From: Monosporascus cannonballus
Lineage: Eukaryota > Ascomycota > Sordariomycetes > Xylariales
Length of the DNA: 64,000 bases
Assembly: GCA_004154925.1 (NCBI GenBank)
Contig: QJNS01000208.1
Location: forward strand, 81,952 to 145,951
Direction: 5' to 3'
Below the pieces are notes generated by a model. The model did not search any database and was not told the origin of the DNA. It was given only the letters and a program-made list of their open reading frames with translations. A program made the translations under genes and the position numbers. Positions 14,180 to 27,937 of the stretch are shown here, one piece after another; position 1 is the first letter of the stretch; each line of letters opens with the position of its first letter.

Positions 14180-17137
14180 TTAATATACCGCAATAGAAAA
14201 TTACGGAGCTTTAGGCGAGAGTTACATTATATTAAATCTGGCGAATAAATTTAAATTACCATAAAATATAAGTTAAAACCGTATATAACGACAAATACCG
14301 AAGGTTAAGAATTTGCTTACAGTAATAAAAAGAATTATCCGCGAAATTAATTATTTCGGGATTTTTATTTAAAAACGGTACCAAATAATTATTGTCGATA
14401 TCGTTTTATTTGAGAATTATGATATAATTTTAGGATTATTATAAATACGTTAATCCGGAATTTTCATTAATAAATAATTTAATTAAATAAAATTACCCTT
14501 ATATCCTATTAACGGACAAAAAAAGAAAGAATTAAGATCTTGACATTCGATCGATAATGGCGACGAGTATAAGCATAAGAATTCGACAAAAACCTCATTA
14601 TCTAAAAAGATAAAATACAAAAGAAAAAACGGATATCAAAAAAATACGACATATCGTTATTATTATCAAAACAAACTTAAGACAACTAAATAACGATTTA
14701 AAATAATAATAGCTTGAAGGATTAAAGGATTTAATTAATATATTACTATAATGCTACAGATATAAGCAGTTTTTCAAAAAGGAAATTAATATGACAATAT
14801 TAGAATATAAAGAATAAAATTATAAAATAATCTTTAAAAAAGAGTTTTCGACGAAGTTTTACCCTATTTATAACCTTAACGGAAACAAATTACGTACTTT
14901 CAGAAAATACCTGGAAAATCGGTTACAACAAAGATGGATTCGTCTTTCGAAATTACCAACAAAATACCTTTTATATTTCGTACCAAAAAAAACGAGAAAG
15001 TGCGACTTATAATTAATTATCGATAATTAAAAGATATCATTATTAAAAATCGAATATTATTACCTTTAATTACGCAAATAAAAAACCGATTTTACAGAAC
15101 CACATAATTTACCGTATTTAATTTTAAAAACAGACATAACCTTGTTAAAATTAAAATAAAATACGAATAAAAAACAATTTTTAAAACGAAATACGAATTA
15201 TTTAAATATTTGGTTATATTAATAGGATTTACGTACGTAGTAGCAATTTTCTAACAGATAATAAATTATTTATTACGAAAATATCTCGATATTTCCTCGT
15301 TTATTATCTCGACGACATTTTCATTCTTTTCGAAACAAAAAGAACATACGTAAAATACGTTTATAAAGTTTTTAAATTTTACAAAACGTAAGGTTATTTA
15401 CTAATGCGAAAAAACCTTTATTATATAAATGAAAAATAAAATATAAAAACCATATTATTATCCCAAGATATATTAAGATCAATTTTAAGAAATTTATCAT
15501 AATTATAAAATAATAAATGCTAACAATAATTGAAGGAATATGGGCATTTTTTGCATTCGCCAATTACTATAGAAAATTTATTCGAAACTTTAGCAAAATA
15601 ATTATACCTTTAACGAATCTTACGAAAAAGAAAAGTTTAAATAAATGCTAAATACGGAAAAAGTATTTTAAGATATCAAAAATACAATTATCAACAAGCC
15701 AGTATTAATTACGTACAATTTAAACCGGCTCGCGAAACTATAAATTAATATTTCGGATTATATATTAAAGATAATAATCGGATAATAAAATAATTAAGGC
15801 AAATTATACCTTATTATATTCTTTTCGTACAAATAGAAAAAAACCGAATTTAATTCTGGTATTCCAAAAGTTTAGGCATTTTCTAAAAGAAAACTTATAC
15901 CGGGTCAAAGTTTATACGGATTATCAAAATCTTACCCGATTTATTACGATCAAAAGGCTTATAAAACGATAATTAAAATACGCGGAAAAATTGGCGAATT
16001 TCGATTTCGTTATTATCTACAAAGAAAGCTTCAAAAACGGCAAAGCAAATACCTTAAGCAAACGACCAAACTTCGAAAAAAAATTAGTTAAAGTTAGTTG
16101 TATAATTTTCGATATTATTATAAAAAAGTATTTACGCTTACGACAAATTATGTCAATTCGAGCAGTACCTTTCGATATGTATTAGAAAATCTAGCAGTAT
16201 AACGACGGTTTTCTAGAAAACTAAAAAAGGAACAAAATACAAATTCCAAAAAAATATCGGAAAAGTCTAATACGAAAAATATATAAATATCAGTTATACG
16301 GATATCTAGGGATTTATAAAACTTTAAAACAGCTTTAACGTATATATTCATTTTTTAGAATAAAGTTAACGGTATAAAATATCATATAGTGATAGAATAT
16401 TTACGCTAAAATAAAAACTTAACAATATAAACCATATGGAGAATTACAGTTATTACCAATCGTAAAACGATTATGATATTTAATTGTATTCAACTTTATT
16501 ACGAAACTTCTTATATTAAAAATTCCAGTTATAGAAATATATTACGATAGCATTTTCGTAATCGTCGACCGATTTACGAAATTCTCCTATTTTATATTAT
16601 ATTGTAAGAATACAGACGCCGAACAAATCGCATATATTCTTTTAGATGTATTTTTAACATATACGAATCATTAATAAAAATCGTTTTAAATAAAAATTCG
16701 ATATTTATATCTAAGTTTTAACAAAGTCTAATAATATAAATCGGTTTAAATTATAAATTATTTAACGTTTTTAAACTTTAGATAAATAAATACATAAAAC
16801 GAATAAATTCAATTTTAAATATTTACTTACGATATTATATTAATTACGAATAAAATAATTAAATTAAGAAACTCTTAATCGTATAATTAGTTTATAATAC
16901 TAATTATTATAAAAATATTAAAATAATATTAATAAATGCATTTTTTGGTTTTATATCAAATATTTATAATAAAATATACGAGAATGATTTAATTAATATT
17001 AAAATAATCTTTACATTAAAACAATTACAATAATAACATTAAAAAATAAAAACGGAACTACAATTCGTACGAAATTAAATAAATAAATATTATAATTAAA
17101 AAAGGGTAAAAAAATTGATTTTAGAAAAAGGGGAAAT
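14180..17137 (+). mobile_element. E2 segment 2: protease, RT, RNase H and integrase remnant
   Basis: The piece picks up after E1 in the protease region and runs through RT, with YLDD at 15305-15316, RNase H and most of integrase. It ends at GAAAT (17133-17137), the target of E3. One short frame at 15991-16185 is still open but carries no full domain. Confidence 0.8.
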
Positions 17138-17532
17138 TGTTATAACCTAACGGTCTTGGCTTCTTTTCAGACGGTCGGAACCACGAAAAGGTCAGTTCCG
17201 ACCCAAGTCAAGACGTCACGTAACTGGCTCAAAGGTCTGAAGGCGCCAAACACCTTAAGCCCTTTAAGCTAGCAGGAAAACTTAAAAGGCTTAACGGGCT
17301 TAAGGGTTTAAGCCGCTTAAGTACCTTAAGCCAAAATAAGGATATATATGCGTATTATTCCATAATTTAAATAATTTTAGCTTATAATATAATATCGTTA
17401 TTTAAGGCACCTTTAATAATACGAGACATAATACGTTATTATATTTATTACTTAAATTCCCATAATACTTTTATTAATATAAACCTGTCGACTTAACGTT
17501 TAATAATTTATTAAATTATTTATTTCGTTATA
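17138..17532 (+). repeat. LTR D: 5' LTR of E3
   Basis: It is 395 bp, from TGTTATAACC to TTCGTTATA. The last 20 bases align without a gap to LTR E and most differences are C to T, so the ancestral end CGTCACA has decayed to CGTTATA. The U3 array of TTAAG palindromes is clear at about 17260-17340. Confidence 0.88.
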
Positions 17533-20500
17533 CGTTCTAAGTTTTTATTTAATAATACCGTTAAACTTTAAGCAATATTTAATACTGTTAAAATATCGAC
17601 TAACGTTTAGGGAACCTTTATTTAGCAATTTTAGGTTCGAATTCGGGAACTGGAAAAAGAAATTCGATAAATTAAGGTTACGTTACTTGTTTAACCTTTT
17701 TTTGCCCGCATAAAACCTAAAAAGCCGAAGCTTTATAATAAAAAAAATAACCCTTAAACCTTTTTAATTTAAGTACAAATTTACCTTCGCTTTTTAAATC
17801 TTAATAACTTAACGGATCAGGTTTTAACAATAAAAATATATCTAATACAAAATACGGTTAATTAATTTAAGCCTATTATAAGAAATTTCCTGAAAATAAA
17901 AGAATTAGATAAGGAAAATTTTATTAATAAGATCTTTTTAATTTATATGAATTTCGAAAATAAAATACGTAATAATTTCGGCAATCCGGATAAAAAACGA
18001 TTTATAACTTAATAATTCCTGAAATTTCGACAAAAGAAATTTATATCCAAATACGCCGTAATTTTCAAAAGTTTTACGGCTAACATAAGATAAAGAAATA
18101 ATAAAGCCGATATATTTATTAACATATTTTATAAAGGGTTAAAAATAATATAAAAAATAAGATTATTCGGATTAAGAAATTAATTATTCTAAACCGGTAT
18201 ATTATAACAATAATTAAAATTAATAATCGATAATTTGAAAAACAATAGAAAAAAAAAGATAATATGCCTTATATTCGGGATATAAGTTTAACTAAAGAAA
18301 AAAACGAAACGTACCTTTTATTTCTTACGGAACGGCGCTAGGACCTATAGAACTTAGCGTTACTTATAAATAAGATTAAAGCCAGATTAATGTTTTAATT
18401 GTGGCAAAATAGGCTTTAAAGTTTACAAATATAAAAAGCCCAAAAAGTTACGATAAGATAACTGGATTCTTATACCGGAGGAATAATTTAGAAATATTTA
18501 AGGAAATAATAGCAAAGTTATTAACATAATCTAAGCTAAGTACATATTAGGTTTACGGCAAAAAATCTAATAAGGATTATTTCGATAAAAAGTTCGACGA
18601 AAGATACGAAAAACCGGAAAGCTAGCTTAACAGGTATTGCGAATATAGCAAAAAGCGTTATAAGAATAATTACGCAAATATTAGAATTAAACAGAAAAAT
18701 TTTATTCCGGAAATCTTGATCGATATAGCAAAATGTACGTTATATACTGTCGACGACGAGAATATCCCGATTACGAAAAATAAAAATAATATATCCATAT
18801 ATAACTTATTTCCATATATTACGAAAAATTCGATTTTTCAAATCTTACCGGAAATAATAAAAACGATAAGTAATAATATCGATATTTTCGAACCATAGCT
18901 TTAAAAAATATTTGATAATTAGCTAAAATAAAAAGCCGGCTTAAAAAAAAGGAATACCCGGAAAAAAACCTTTTTTATTATTATGGAAAATATAATTATT
19001 AAACGAAAAAGGAGTTAATCTAGCGTATGGTTAAGAAATACTGTTAAAAAGCTATTACGGACTTTTATTTTTAGTTAGTATTTATTACAGATCTTTAGGA
19101 AAAAAAGTTATTAAAGAAAAAATGCGTTGATTTACAGAATATCTTTAGAATAATAATTAGGATAACGTATAATAGGATGCAATTATAAATATAAAAGAAT
19201 AATTTATTCGATAAAGAAAAAAACTATAAAAATATTAAGAGTAATTAATATGGCTTAAAGAAATAATATGCTAATAATGATGATAAATATAGCAACTTTA
19301 CGCATTAAATAAAAAAATACAAATAAGACTTGATAAATTCGAATAAGAATTAAAAAAAAAAGTTACCTATAAAAAAGCCGCAAAATAACGAAAATTAAAA
19401 AAATTAAAAGGAATTCCCAAAAAAGGCTTTAAACGTAATAATGAGGAACGTTAACGACTTTATTATTTTAGATATACGAATTGCAACATATTAATATGTT
19501 GTAATAATGAATTACGGAGCTTTAGGCGGAAATTATATTATACCGAATATAGTAAATAAGTTCAAATTGCTATGGAAATATAAATTAAAACTTTATATAG
19601 CGATAAATACCGAAAATCAGGAATTTGCTTATAATAACGGCAAAGTTATACGCGAAATTAATTACTTTAAGCTTTTTATTAAAGGATAATACCAAATAAT
19701 TAATTTCGATATCGTTTTATTCGGGAATTACGATATAATCTTAGGATTACTATAAATACGTTAATACAGAATTTTAATTAACGAAAAAATTAATTAAATA
19801 AAGTATATTTTATTCTTTATTAATAAATAAAAAAATTAAGATCTTAATATTCGATCGATATTAACGACAAATACAGGCATAAGGACGTGATAAATACCTT
19901 ATTACCTAAAGAAACAAAATATAAAAAAAGGGGTATTAAAGAAAAATATAATATATCTTTATTATTATTGAAGCAGAATTAAAGCAATTAAATAACAATT
20001 TAAAACAAAAAGAATAATAACCTTAAAAATTAGAAAATCTAATTAATATGTTACTATAATATTACAAATACGAATAGCTTTTCAAAAGGGAATTCGACAT
20101 AAAGTTATTAAAATATAACGAATAGGATTACGAAATAATCCTAAAAAAAAATTTCGATAAAATTTTACTTTATTTATAATTTTAACGGAAACGAATTACG
20201 TATTTTCAAAAAATACCTGGAAAATCGGTTACAAAAAAGATAGATTTAACTTTCGAAATTATTAATAAGATATCAGATATTGTTCGTATCAAAAAAACGG
20301 AAAATTACGACTTATAGTTAATTATCGGCAATTGAACGATATCATGATTAAAAATCGAATATTACTACCCTTAATTACGGAAATAAAAAACCAATTTTAC
20401 GGAATTAAATGGTTTATAATGTTCGATCTTAAAAATAAATATAATCTTATTAGGATTATGAAAGAATACGAATAAAAAATAATCTTTAAAACGAAATATG

Positions 20501-23480
20501 AATTATTTAAATATTTGGTTATATTAATAAGATTTATAAACGTATTAACAACTTTTTAACGAATGGCTGATTACGTATTACGAAAATATTTTGATATTTT
20601 TGTTATTTGCTATCTCGACGACATTCTTATTTTTTCGGAAATAAAAAAAGCATACGTAAGATACGTTCAGAAAGCTTTTTAAGTTTTATAGGACGTAAGG
20701 CTATTTATTAATGCAAAAAAAAAATTAGTTCCATATATAAGAAATGGAATATCTGGGATATATTATTACCTTAGGAGATATCAAAATGGACCTTAAGAAA
20801 ATCGTTGTAATTATAAAATAATAGACGTTAACGGTAATTAAGAAGGTATAAGCATTTTATAAATTCGTTAATTATTATAAGAAATTTATCCGAAATTTTA
20901 ACAAAATAATTATATTTTTAACAAACCTTATAAAGAAAAAAAAGAATTTAAATGAATGCTAAATACGGAAAAGGCATTTCATGATATTAAGGATGCGATT
21001 ACCAGCGAACCAGTACTAATTATATACGATTTAAACCGTCTCGTTGAATTAAAAACCGATATTTCGGATTACGCGTTAAACGTAATAATCGGATAATAAA
21101 ATAATTAAGATAAATTATACCTTATTATATTCTATTTGTACAAATTCAAAGGAACCGAATTTAAATACGGCATTTTAAATAAGGAATTTACGGTTATTAT
21201 CATGGCATTTTAAAAGTTTAAATATTTTCTAAAAAGAAACTTATACCAAATTAAAATTTATACGAATTATTAAAATCTTACCTAATTTATTACAACTAGG
21301 GAACTTATAGAACCATAACTTTATTACGCGGAAAAATTAGCGAATTTCGACTTTGTTATTATTTACAAAAAAAATTTAAAAAATAATAAAGTAAATACTT
21401 TAAACAAATAACCAAATTTCGAAAAAGAAATTAGTTAAAGTTAACCATATAATTTTTAATACCATTACAAAAGGATATTTACGTTTACAACAAATTGCGA
21501 TAATTCGGGCAGTAATTAATAATATATATTAGAAAATCTAAAAATATAACGACGGTCTCCTAGAAAACCAAAAAACGGATAAGATATAAATTTTAAAAAG
21601 ATACTAAAAAATTGTAATACGAAAAATAGATAAATATTTATTATATAGACATCTAGGGATTTATAAAATTTTAAAAAAGCTTTAACGTATATATTTTTTT
21701 TCCTAAAATAAAATTAACGGTATAGAAAATTATACGGCAATACGATATTTGCGCCAAAATAAATATTCGACGATATAAGCCATACGGAAAATTATAGTTA
21801 TTACCAGTTATAAAGCGATTATAATATTTAGTTATATTCGATTTTATTATTAATTTTTATATTCAAAAGTTTAGCTATAAAAGTATATTACGATAATATT
21901 TTCGTAATCGCCGGTCGATTTACGAAATTTTCTTATTTCTTATTATATTATAAGGATATAAATGCCGAATAACTAAGATATATTTTTTTAAATATATTTT
22001 CAATGTATACGAATTTTTAATAAATATTATATTAAATAAATAATGAATATTCGTATTTCAGTGTTTGTAAAGCTTAATAACATAAATCGGCTTTAATTAC
22101 AAATTATTTAACATATTTAAATTTTAAATAAATAAATAATTAAAGCAAATAAATTAAATTTTAAAAACTTATTTACGATATTAAATTTATTACAAACAAA
22201 ATAATTAAGTTAAAAAATTATTAATCGTATAATTAGCTTATAATATTAGCTTTTACGAAAAAATTAAAATAATACTTATAAATGTAAATTTTGATTTTAT
22301 TTTAAAAATTTATGAAAAAATAGGCGATAACGGTCCGATTATTATTAAAATATTCCTTACGTTAAAACATTTATAATTATCATATTAACAAATAAAATTG
22401 AAATCAAAATTCGTACGGAATTAAATAAATAAATATAATAATTAAAAATAATTATAAAAATTAATTTTCGAAAAAAGGAAAATAATTTTTTATTACTAAA
22501 AATACTTAAATAAAAAAACCCAATAAAAAATTGAATTTCAAATATATCGGTTTGTATAAAATCGCCAAAAAAAATCTTAAAAAATAATTATTAATTAGAG
22601 GTTTTACTCAAAGTTAAACTTTATTTAATTTTTTATATTTCTTTATTCGAATTGACAGCAAACATAATTAAAATATATACGGCATAAAGCGATATGGAAA
22701 TAGAAAACGAATAAATATATAAAATGAAACATTTTTCGATATACGAAAATAAAATAAATTTACCTAATACTTAATTAAGTGGAAAAAACATCCAGATTCC
22801 GAAAATACCTGGAAACTCGCCAAGAACCTTATTGGCGCCTAGTATCTATTAAAGAATTTTTACAAATCATAACGGGCGCGTTCCAGTTAAAAATCGATTA
22901 ATTAATAACCGGGATATCGGGCCAGTTAGCCGCGTCTTACGCCGACGTAACAGCTATAACGGCGGCCTTTAATTGTTTTTGTTCTTTTTCGAAACGTTTA
23001 AATTCTTTTATAGCTTCTGTACCTTAAATACCGCGAGGAAATATTTCCATATTACGGCGACGAAGCAACCGCCTTTATTTTTGCAAACGGTCCAATTTAT
23101 TAATAGCAGTACGCAGCATTTTACAAACTTATTCCTTTTTACGTTTTAAACGGTTTTCCTTATTAAAAAGTTTTTGATATTCGGCTTCCAAAAAACCAAA
23201 AACGTTATAAGGACCCTTATAATAAATACATCGCGCATATTTTAAAAACCTTTAAGCAATTTTGTATTGCGTACTTTTTTTTCGTAACGAAAACAAAAAA
23301 ATATCTTAAAATTAAAACGCTTAATACGGTTTAAAAGAATTAAAGCGTTAATACGCTTACGAAAACGAAACTTTTCGATTCGGCCTGATATAATAAATAT
23401 ATAAAAAAAGGGTTACTTGCCGAAACTAATAAATAATAATTTGATCTTTAAGAACAAAATTCCTGGAAAAGGGGAGATCG

Positions 23481-23875
23481 TATTATAACCTAACGGTCTT
23501 AGCTTCTTTTCAGACGGTCGGAATTACGAAAAAATCAGTTCCAACCCAAGCCAAAACGTTACGTAACTGGCTCAAAGGTTTCAAGGCACCAAATACCTTA
23601 AACCCCTTAAGCCAGCAAAAGGGCTCAAAAGGCTTAACGGGCTTAAAGGTTTAAACCGCTTAAGCACCTTAAGCCAAAACAAGGGTATATACGTTCGTTA
23701 TTCCATAATTTAAATAACTTCAGCTTGCAATATAATATCGTTACCCAAAGCACCTTTGGTATTACGAAACGTAATACGTTACTGTATTTATTGCTCAGGT
23801 TCCCACGATACTTCTGCTAACATAAACCCGTCGACTTAAGGTTTAATAGTTGGTTAAACCGCCTAGCTCGTCACA
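23481..23875 (+). repeat. LTR E: 3' LTR of E3
   Basis: It is 395 bp, the same length as LTR D. It starts TATTATAACC after the polypurine tract and ends CTCGTCACA, followed by the TSD GAAAT. Confidence 0.9.
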
Positions 23876-25015
23876 GAAATAATTTTCCTCGTTATCAAAA
23901 ATGTTTAAACAAAACGACCTAATACAAACCTCGATTTCAAATATATCGGTCTTTACAAAATTATTAAAAAAAGCTGAAAAAATAATTATTAATTAGAACT
24001 TTTATCAAAAATTAAATTTTATCCAATTTTTTATATTTCTTTATTCGAATTGATAGCAAATATAATTAAAATATATACAATACAAAATAATATGGAAATA
24101 AAAAACGAATAAATATATAAAATAAAAAAGATTTTCCATATATAAAAATAAAAGAATTTACTTAGTACTTAATTAAGTGAAAAAAGTACCCGGATTCCGA
24201 AAATACCTTTGAACTTGCCAAAAACTTTATTAACGTTTAATGCCTATTAAAAAAACTTTTATTAATAACAACGGATATATCCTAGTTAACAGCCGATTAA
24301 TTAATAACCGGGATATTAGGCCAATTAGCTGCAGCTTGCGTTAACGTAATAACCGCAATTACAATTTTTAATTATTCCTGTTTTTTTTTCGAAACGTTCG
24401 AACTTTTCCATGGTTTCCGCATTTTTAATACCTTAACGAAATATTTCGATATTACGACGACGGAATAATCATCTTTATTTTTGCAAACGATTTAATTTGT
24501 TGGCAGCCGTTCGTAGCTTTTCGCGAATCTATTCCTTTTTATCTTTTAAACGATCTTTTTTATCTAGAAGTTTTTAATATTTAATTTTTAAAGAATCAAA
24601 AACATTATAAAGACCGCTATATTAAATATAACGCGTAAATTTTAAAAAACCCCGAATAACCTTATATTTTGCACTTTTTTTTATAACGAAAATAAAAGGA
24701 TTTTTAAAACCAAAACGTTTAATACGTTTTAAAAAAATAAAAACGTTAATATGCTTATGGAAACTGTAACGTAGCTGGAAGCTTGTTGCATGCGCTCTTA
24801 TAAGGTGGATTTGGGTGCCCAAACTCCAATTGGGGTTGGAATTGCTGATCTTTTGGTCTTGTGGTTAGCGTCGCACTCTCGCTTATCTCACAGAAACGAG
24901 ATTTTTTTACGCGATTCGACATAACGAAAATACAGAAAAAAAGGTTATATACCAGGAATAAATAAACGCATAATTTAATCTTTAAGGACAAAGATTTCAA
25001 AAAAGGGAAAATCGT
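23876..25015 (+). mobile_element. E2 segment 3: end of integrase, chromodomain and 3' UTR
   Basis: The sequence resumes after the E3 target duplication with the integrase C-terminus. It includes a degraded chromodomain near 24165 and a 3' UTR that matches those of E1 and E3. A short stretch near 24765-24900 is less AT-rich and differs from the other copies, perhaps a small insertion or recombination patch. It ends in the polypurine tract GGGAAAATCG. Confidence 0.75.
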
Positions 25016-25400
25016 ATTATAACCTAACGGTTTTAACTTTCTTATAAACGGTCGGGCCTACGAAAAAAACAAGTCCCGACTATTACTAAAAAATTACGTA
25101 ACCGGTTTAAAGGTTTCAAGATACCAGTACTTTAAGCCCCTTAAGCCGGCAAAAAAGCTTCAAGGGCTTAACGGGCATAAAGGTTTAAGTTATTTAAGTA
25201 CTTTAAGCTAGATCGAAAATATATACGTTTATAATTTAGATAATTTCAGCTTGCAATATAACATCGTTACCTAAGGCGCCCTTGATATTACGAAACGTAA
25301 TACAATTATTATATTTATTGCTTACATTCCCAAGATACTCCTGCCAACATAAACTCGTACGACTAAGGTTTAATAGTTGGTTAACCCCCCAGCCGTCATA
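25016..25400 (+). repeat. LTR F: 3' LTR of E2
   Basis: It is 385 bp, starts TATTATAACC and ends CGTCATA, followed by CACTT, the partner of CACTC at 4958-4962. Confidence 0.85.
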
Positions 25401-25424
25401 CACTTAATTATCCCTTATCTTACA

Positions 25425-27541
25425 CATTTCTTTAATTATTATTAGCGTCTGCCATTTTGTAACTGCAGCGATTTTCTTTGGATTTATCTTGCTATGTTCT
25501 AGTGTAATAATATATTTTAGATATTCTATTTTTTGAAAATAAATTTGATTTTTTTTGCGTTAACAAATAACCTTGCGTTTTATAAAACTTAAAGAACTTT
25601 ATAAACGTATCCTATATGTGTTTTTTTTGTTTCGGAAAAGATAAGAATGTCGTCGAGGTAGCATATAACAAAGACGTCGAGATATTTTCATAACATATAA
25701 TTTATTATCCGTTGAAAAGTTGTTGGTACGTTTGTAAATCTTATTATCGTAATTAAGTACTTAAATAATGTGTATTTTATTTGAAAGGTTATGTTTTCTT
25801 AGTATTCTTTTTAAATTTTAATAAGGTTATATTTCTTCTTAAAATCGAATATTATAAATAATTTAATTCCGTAACATTAATTTTTTATTTTTATGAGTAA
25901 ACGGCGTAATATTGGATTTTTAACAGTAATATTATTTAATTATCGGGAATTAATTAGAAGTCGTAATTTTTTGTTTTTCTTTTTGCGATAAAAAATATTA
26001 GATATCTTGCTAGTGATTTCGAAAGTTGAATCTATTCTTTTTATAACCGATTTTCCAAATATTCTTTTAAAGCGCGTAATTCGTTTTTGTTCAGTTTATA
26101 AATAAAGTAAAACTTTGTCGAAGAATTTTCTTTAAAGATTATCTTATAATTTTATTTGCTGTGGTCTGGTAATTTTATGTTAAGCTTCTTTTTGAAAAGC
26201 TATTTATTTCTGCAGTATTATGGTAGCACATTAGTTAAATCTTTTGATTTTTGGAATTATTATTTAAGATCGGTATTTAGTTGCTTTAATTTTCGTTTAG
26301 TAATAGCAATAATGTGTCGCATTTTTTAATACCTATTTTCTTTTTTATATTTTATTTCTTTGAGTAATAAGTTTTCTGTCGTATTCTTATGCCTACATTC
26401 GTCGTTATTTTCGATCGAATATTAAGATTTTATATCTTTTTTCATTTGTTAATAGAAAGTAAAACGAATTTTACCTAGCCAGTTCTTCCGTTAATCTAAA
26501 CTTTATACTAGTATATCCATAATAATTCTAAAATTATATCGTAATTCCTCAATAAAACGATATGGAAATTAATTATTTGGCATTATCTTTGAATAAAAAT
26601 TTCGAAGTAATTAATTTCGCGTATAATTTTCTCGTTATCGTAAGCAAATTCCTAACCTTTAGCATTTGTAGCTATATAAAGTTTTAATTTATATTTTTAT
26701 GATAATTTAAGTTTATTAATTATATTCGGCGTAATATAGTTTTCGTTTACAATTTCGCAGTCTATTATTGCGATATATTAGTGTAGTTCGATTCGTATAT
26801 CTAAGGTGATAAGATTATTAACGGCTTCTATTATTGCGTTTAGAACTTCTTTTGGGAGCTTTTCTTAATTCCTTTTAGGGTTCGTTATTTTGCGGCTCTT
26901 TTATAGATAATCTTTTTTTAAATTTCTTTTTCGAGTTTGTCGAACTTTGCTTATATTTTTATTCATAGCGCGTTAAGTTGTTATATTTGTCGTTATTGTC
27001 GACGTGCTGTTTTTTCGAACTATATTAATTGGTTTTGGTTTTGCTGTAACTTTTTGCCTTATTAGATAAATTGTTTTTCCATAGTTTCGATTATATTCTA
27101 TTATACGTTGTATTAACTGTCGTTTTATAGCTCTTCTATAAACTAGCGTAATGTTTTTAATAACTTTTTGATTTTCTGGATTCGTAGTAAAGGCTAATTA
27201 AAAATAGAAATCCGTAGTGGCCTTTTAGCAGTGCTTTTTTACCGTATGCTGAATTAATTCTTTTTTCGTTCAATGGTTATATTATTCGTCATAATAAAAA
27301 AAAACGTTTTTCTGCGGGCATTATTTTCTCTTGGGCCCGTTTTCCACTACTGCTAACTGGTAAATATTATCTTCCGAGGCTATATATCGGAAATATCGAT
27401 ATTATTATTTATCGTTCTTGTTATTTCCAATTCGATTTAAAAAGTCGAATCCTTCGTAATATATGCGAGTAGCTTTTATATAGATATGCCGTTTTCATTT
27501 CTTATGATCAGGGCATTTTCGTCGTCGGCAATATATAGCAT
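25425..27541 (-). mobile_element. E4 segment 2: RT, protease and distal gag remnant (antisense)
   Basis: Read right to left this continues E4 from the RT region interrupted by L5. YLDD is preserved at 25649-25660. Further right lie the protease area (about 26400-26650) and the distal part of gag. The segment stops at AGCAT (27537-27541), the target of E8, and continues at 34376. Confidence 0.8.
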
Positions 27542-27937
27542 TATGACGGCTAGGGGTTTAACCAGCTATTAAACCTTAGTCGTACGGGTTTATGTTAGCA
27601 GGAGTATCGTAGGAATCTAAGCAATAAATGCAATAACGTATTACGTTTCGTAATACCAAAAGTGCCTTAGGTAACGATATTATATTACAAACTAATATTA
27701 TTTAAATTATAGATATAATAAGCGTATATAATTTTATTTTAACTTCAGATATTTAAACGGCTTAAATTTTTAAGCCTCTTAAGCTTTTTGAACTCTTTTG
27801 CCAGCTTAAAGAGCTTAAAATGCTTAATATCTTAAAACTTTTAAGCTGGTTACGTAACATCTTAACGGTAATCGGTATTTGTTTTTTTCGTAAGCTCCAT
27901 CGTCTTTAAAAAAGCCAAAACCATTTAGGGTATAATA
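27542..27937 (-). repeat. LTR G: 3' LTR of E8
   Basis: It is 396 bp. On the antisense strand it starts TATTATACCC after a purine-rich tract (27938-27955) and ends CTAGCCGTCATA. Confidence 0.87.

Larger units (their letters stand above)
17138..23875 (+). mobile_element. E3: full-length Ty3/Gypsy element nested in E2 (TSD GAAAT)
   Basis: E3 is 6738 bp with two 395-bp LTRs (D and E) and a perfect TSD, GAAAT, at 17133-17137 and 23876-23880. Excising it rejoins the integrase end of E2 in line with 22450-22500. It contains the gag zinc-knuckle remnant (CFNCGKIG near 18390; the expected His and last Cys are lost), protease, RT with YLDD at 20611-20622, RNase H, integrase, chromodomain near 22750 and a polypurine tract (GGAAAAGGGGAGATCG). 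It is inactive through many stops. Confidence 0.92.
4963..25400 (+). mobile_element. E2: full-length Ty3/Gypsy element carrying two nested insertions
   Basis: E2 is made of 4963-7471, 14185-17137 and 23881-25400, about 6.98 kb once E1, E3 and their duplicated targets are removed. It has LTRs A and F at its ends and a TSD of CACTC (4958-4962) and CACTT (25401-25405). The order is gag, protease, RT (YLDD at 15305-15316), RNase H, integrase, chromodomain (about 24165), polypurine tract, LTR. Many stops and C-to-T changes make it inactive. It sits inside L5. Confidence 0.9.
4787..25424. repeat. L5: solo LTR of a different family, split by E2 (4787-4962 and 25401-25424)
   Basis: The two parts make a unit of about 195 bp that starts TGTGAGAATA and ends TATCTTACA, so the termini are imperfect inverted repeats (TGTGAGA/TCTTACA). 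It is flanked by CATTT at 4782-4786 and at 25425-25429, a 5-bp TSD. Without it the RT sequence of E4 reads across in line with the E8 copy near 30555. There is no internal region, so it is a solo LTR or a very short element. Its left part is much less AT-rich than the Gypsy copies and shows little RIP. The family is not recognised. Confidence 0.8.
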
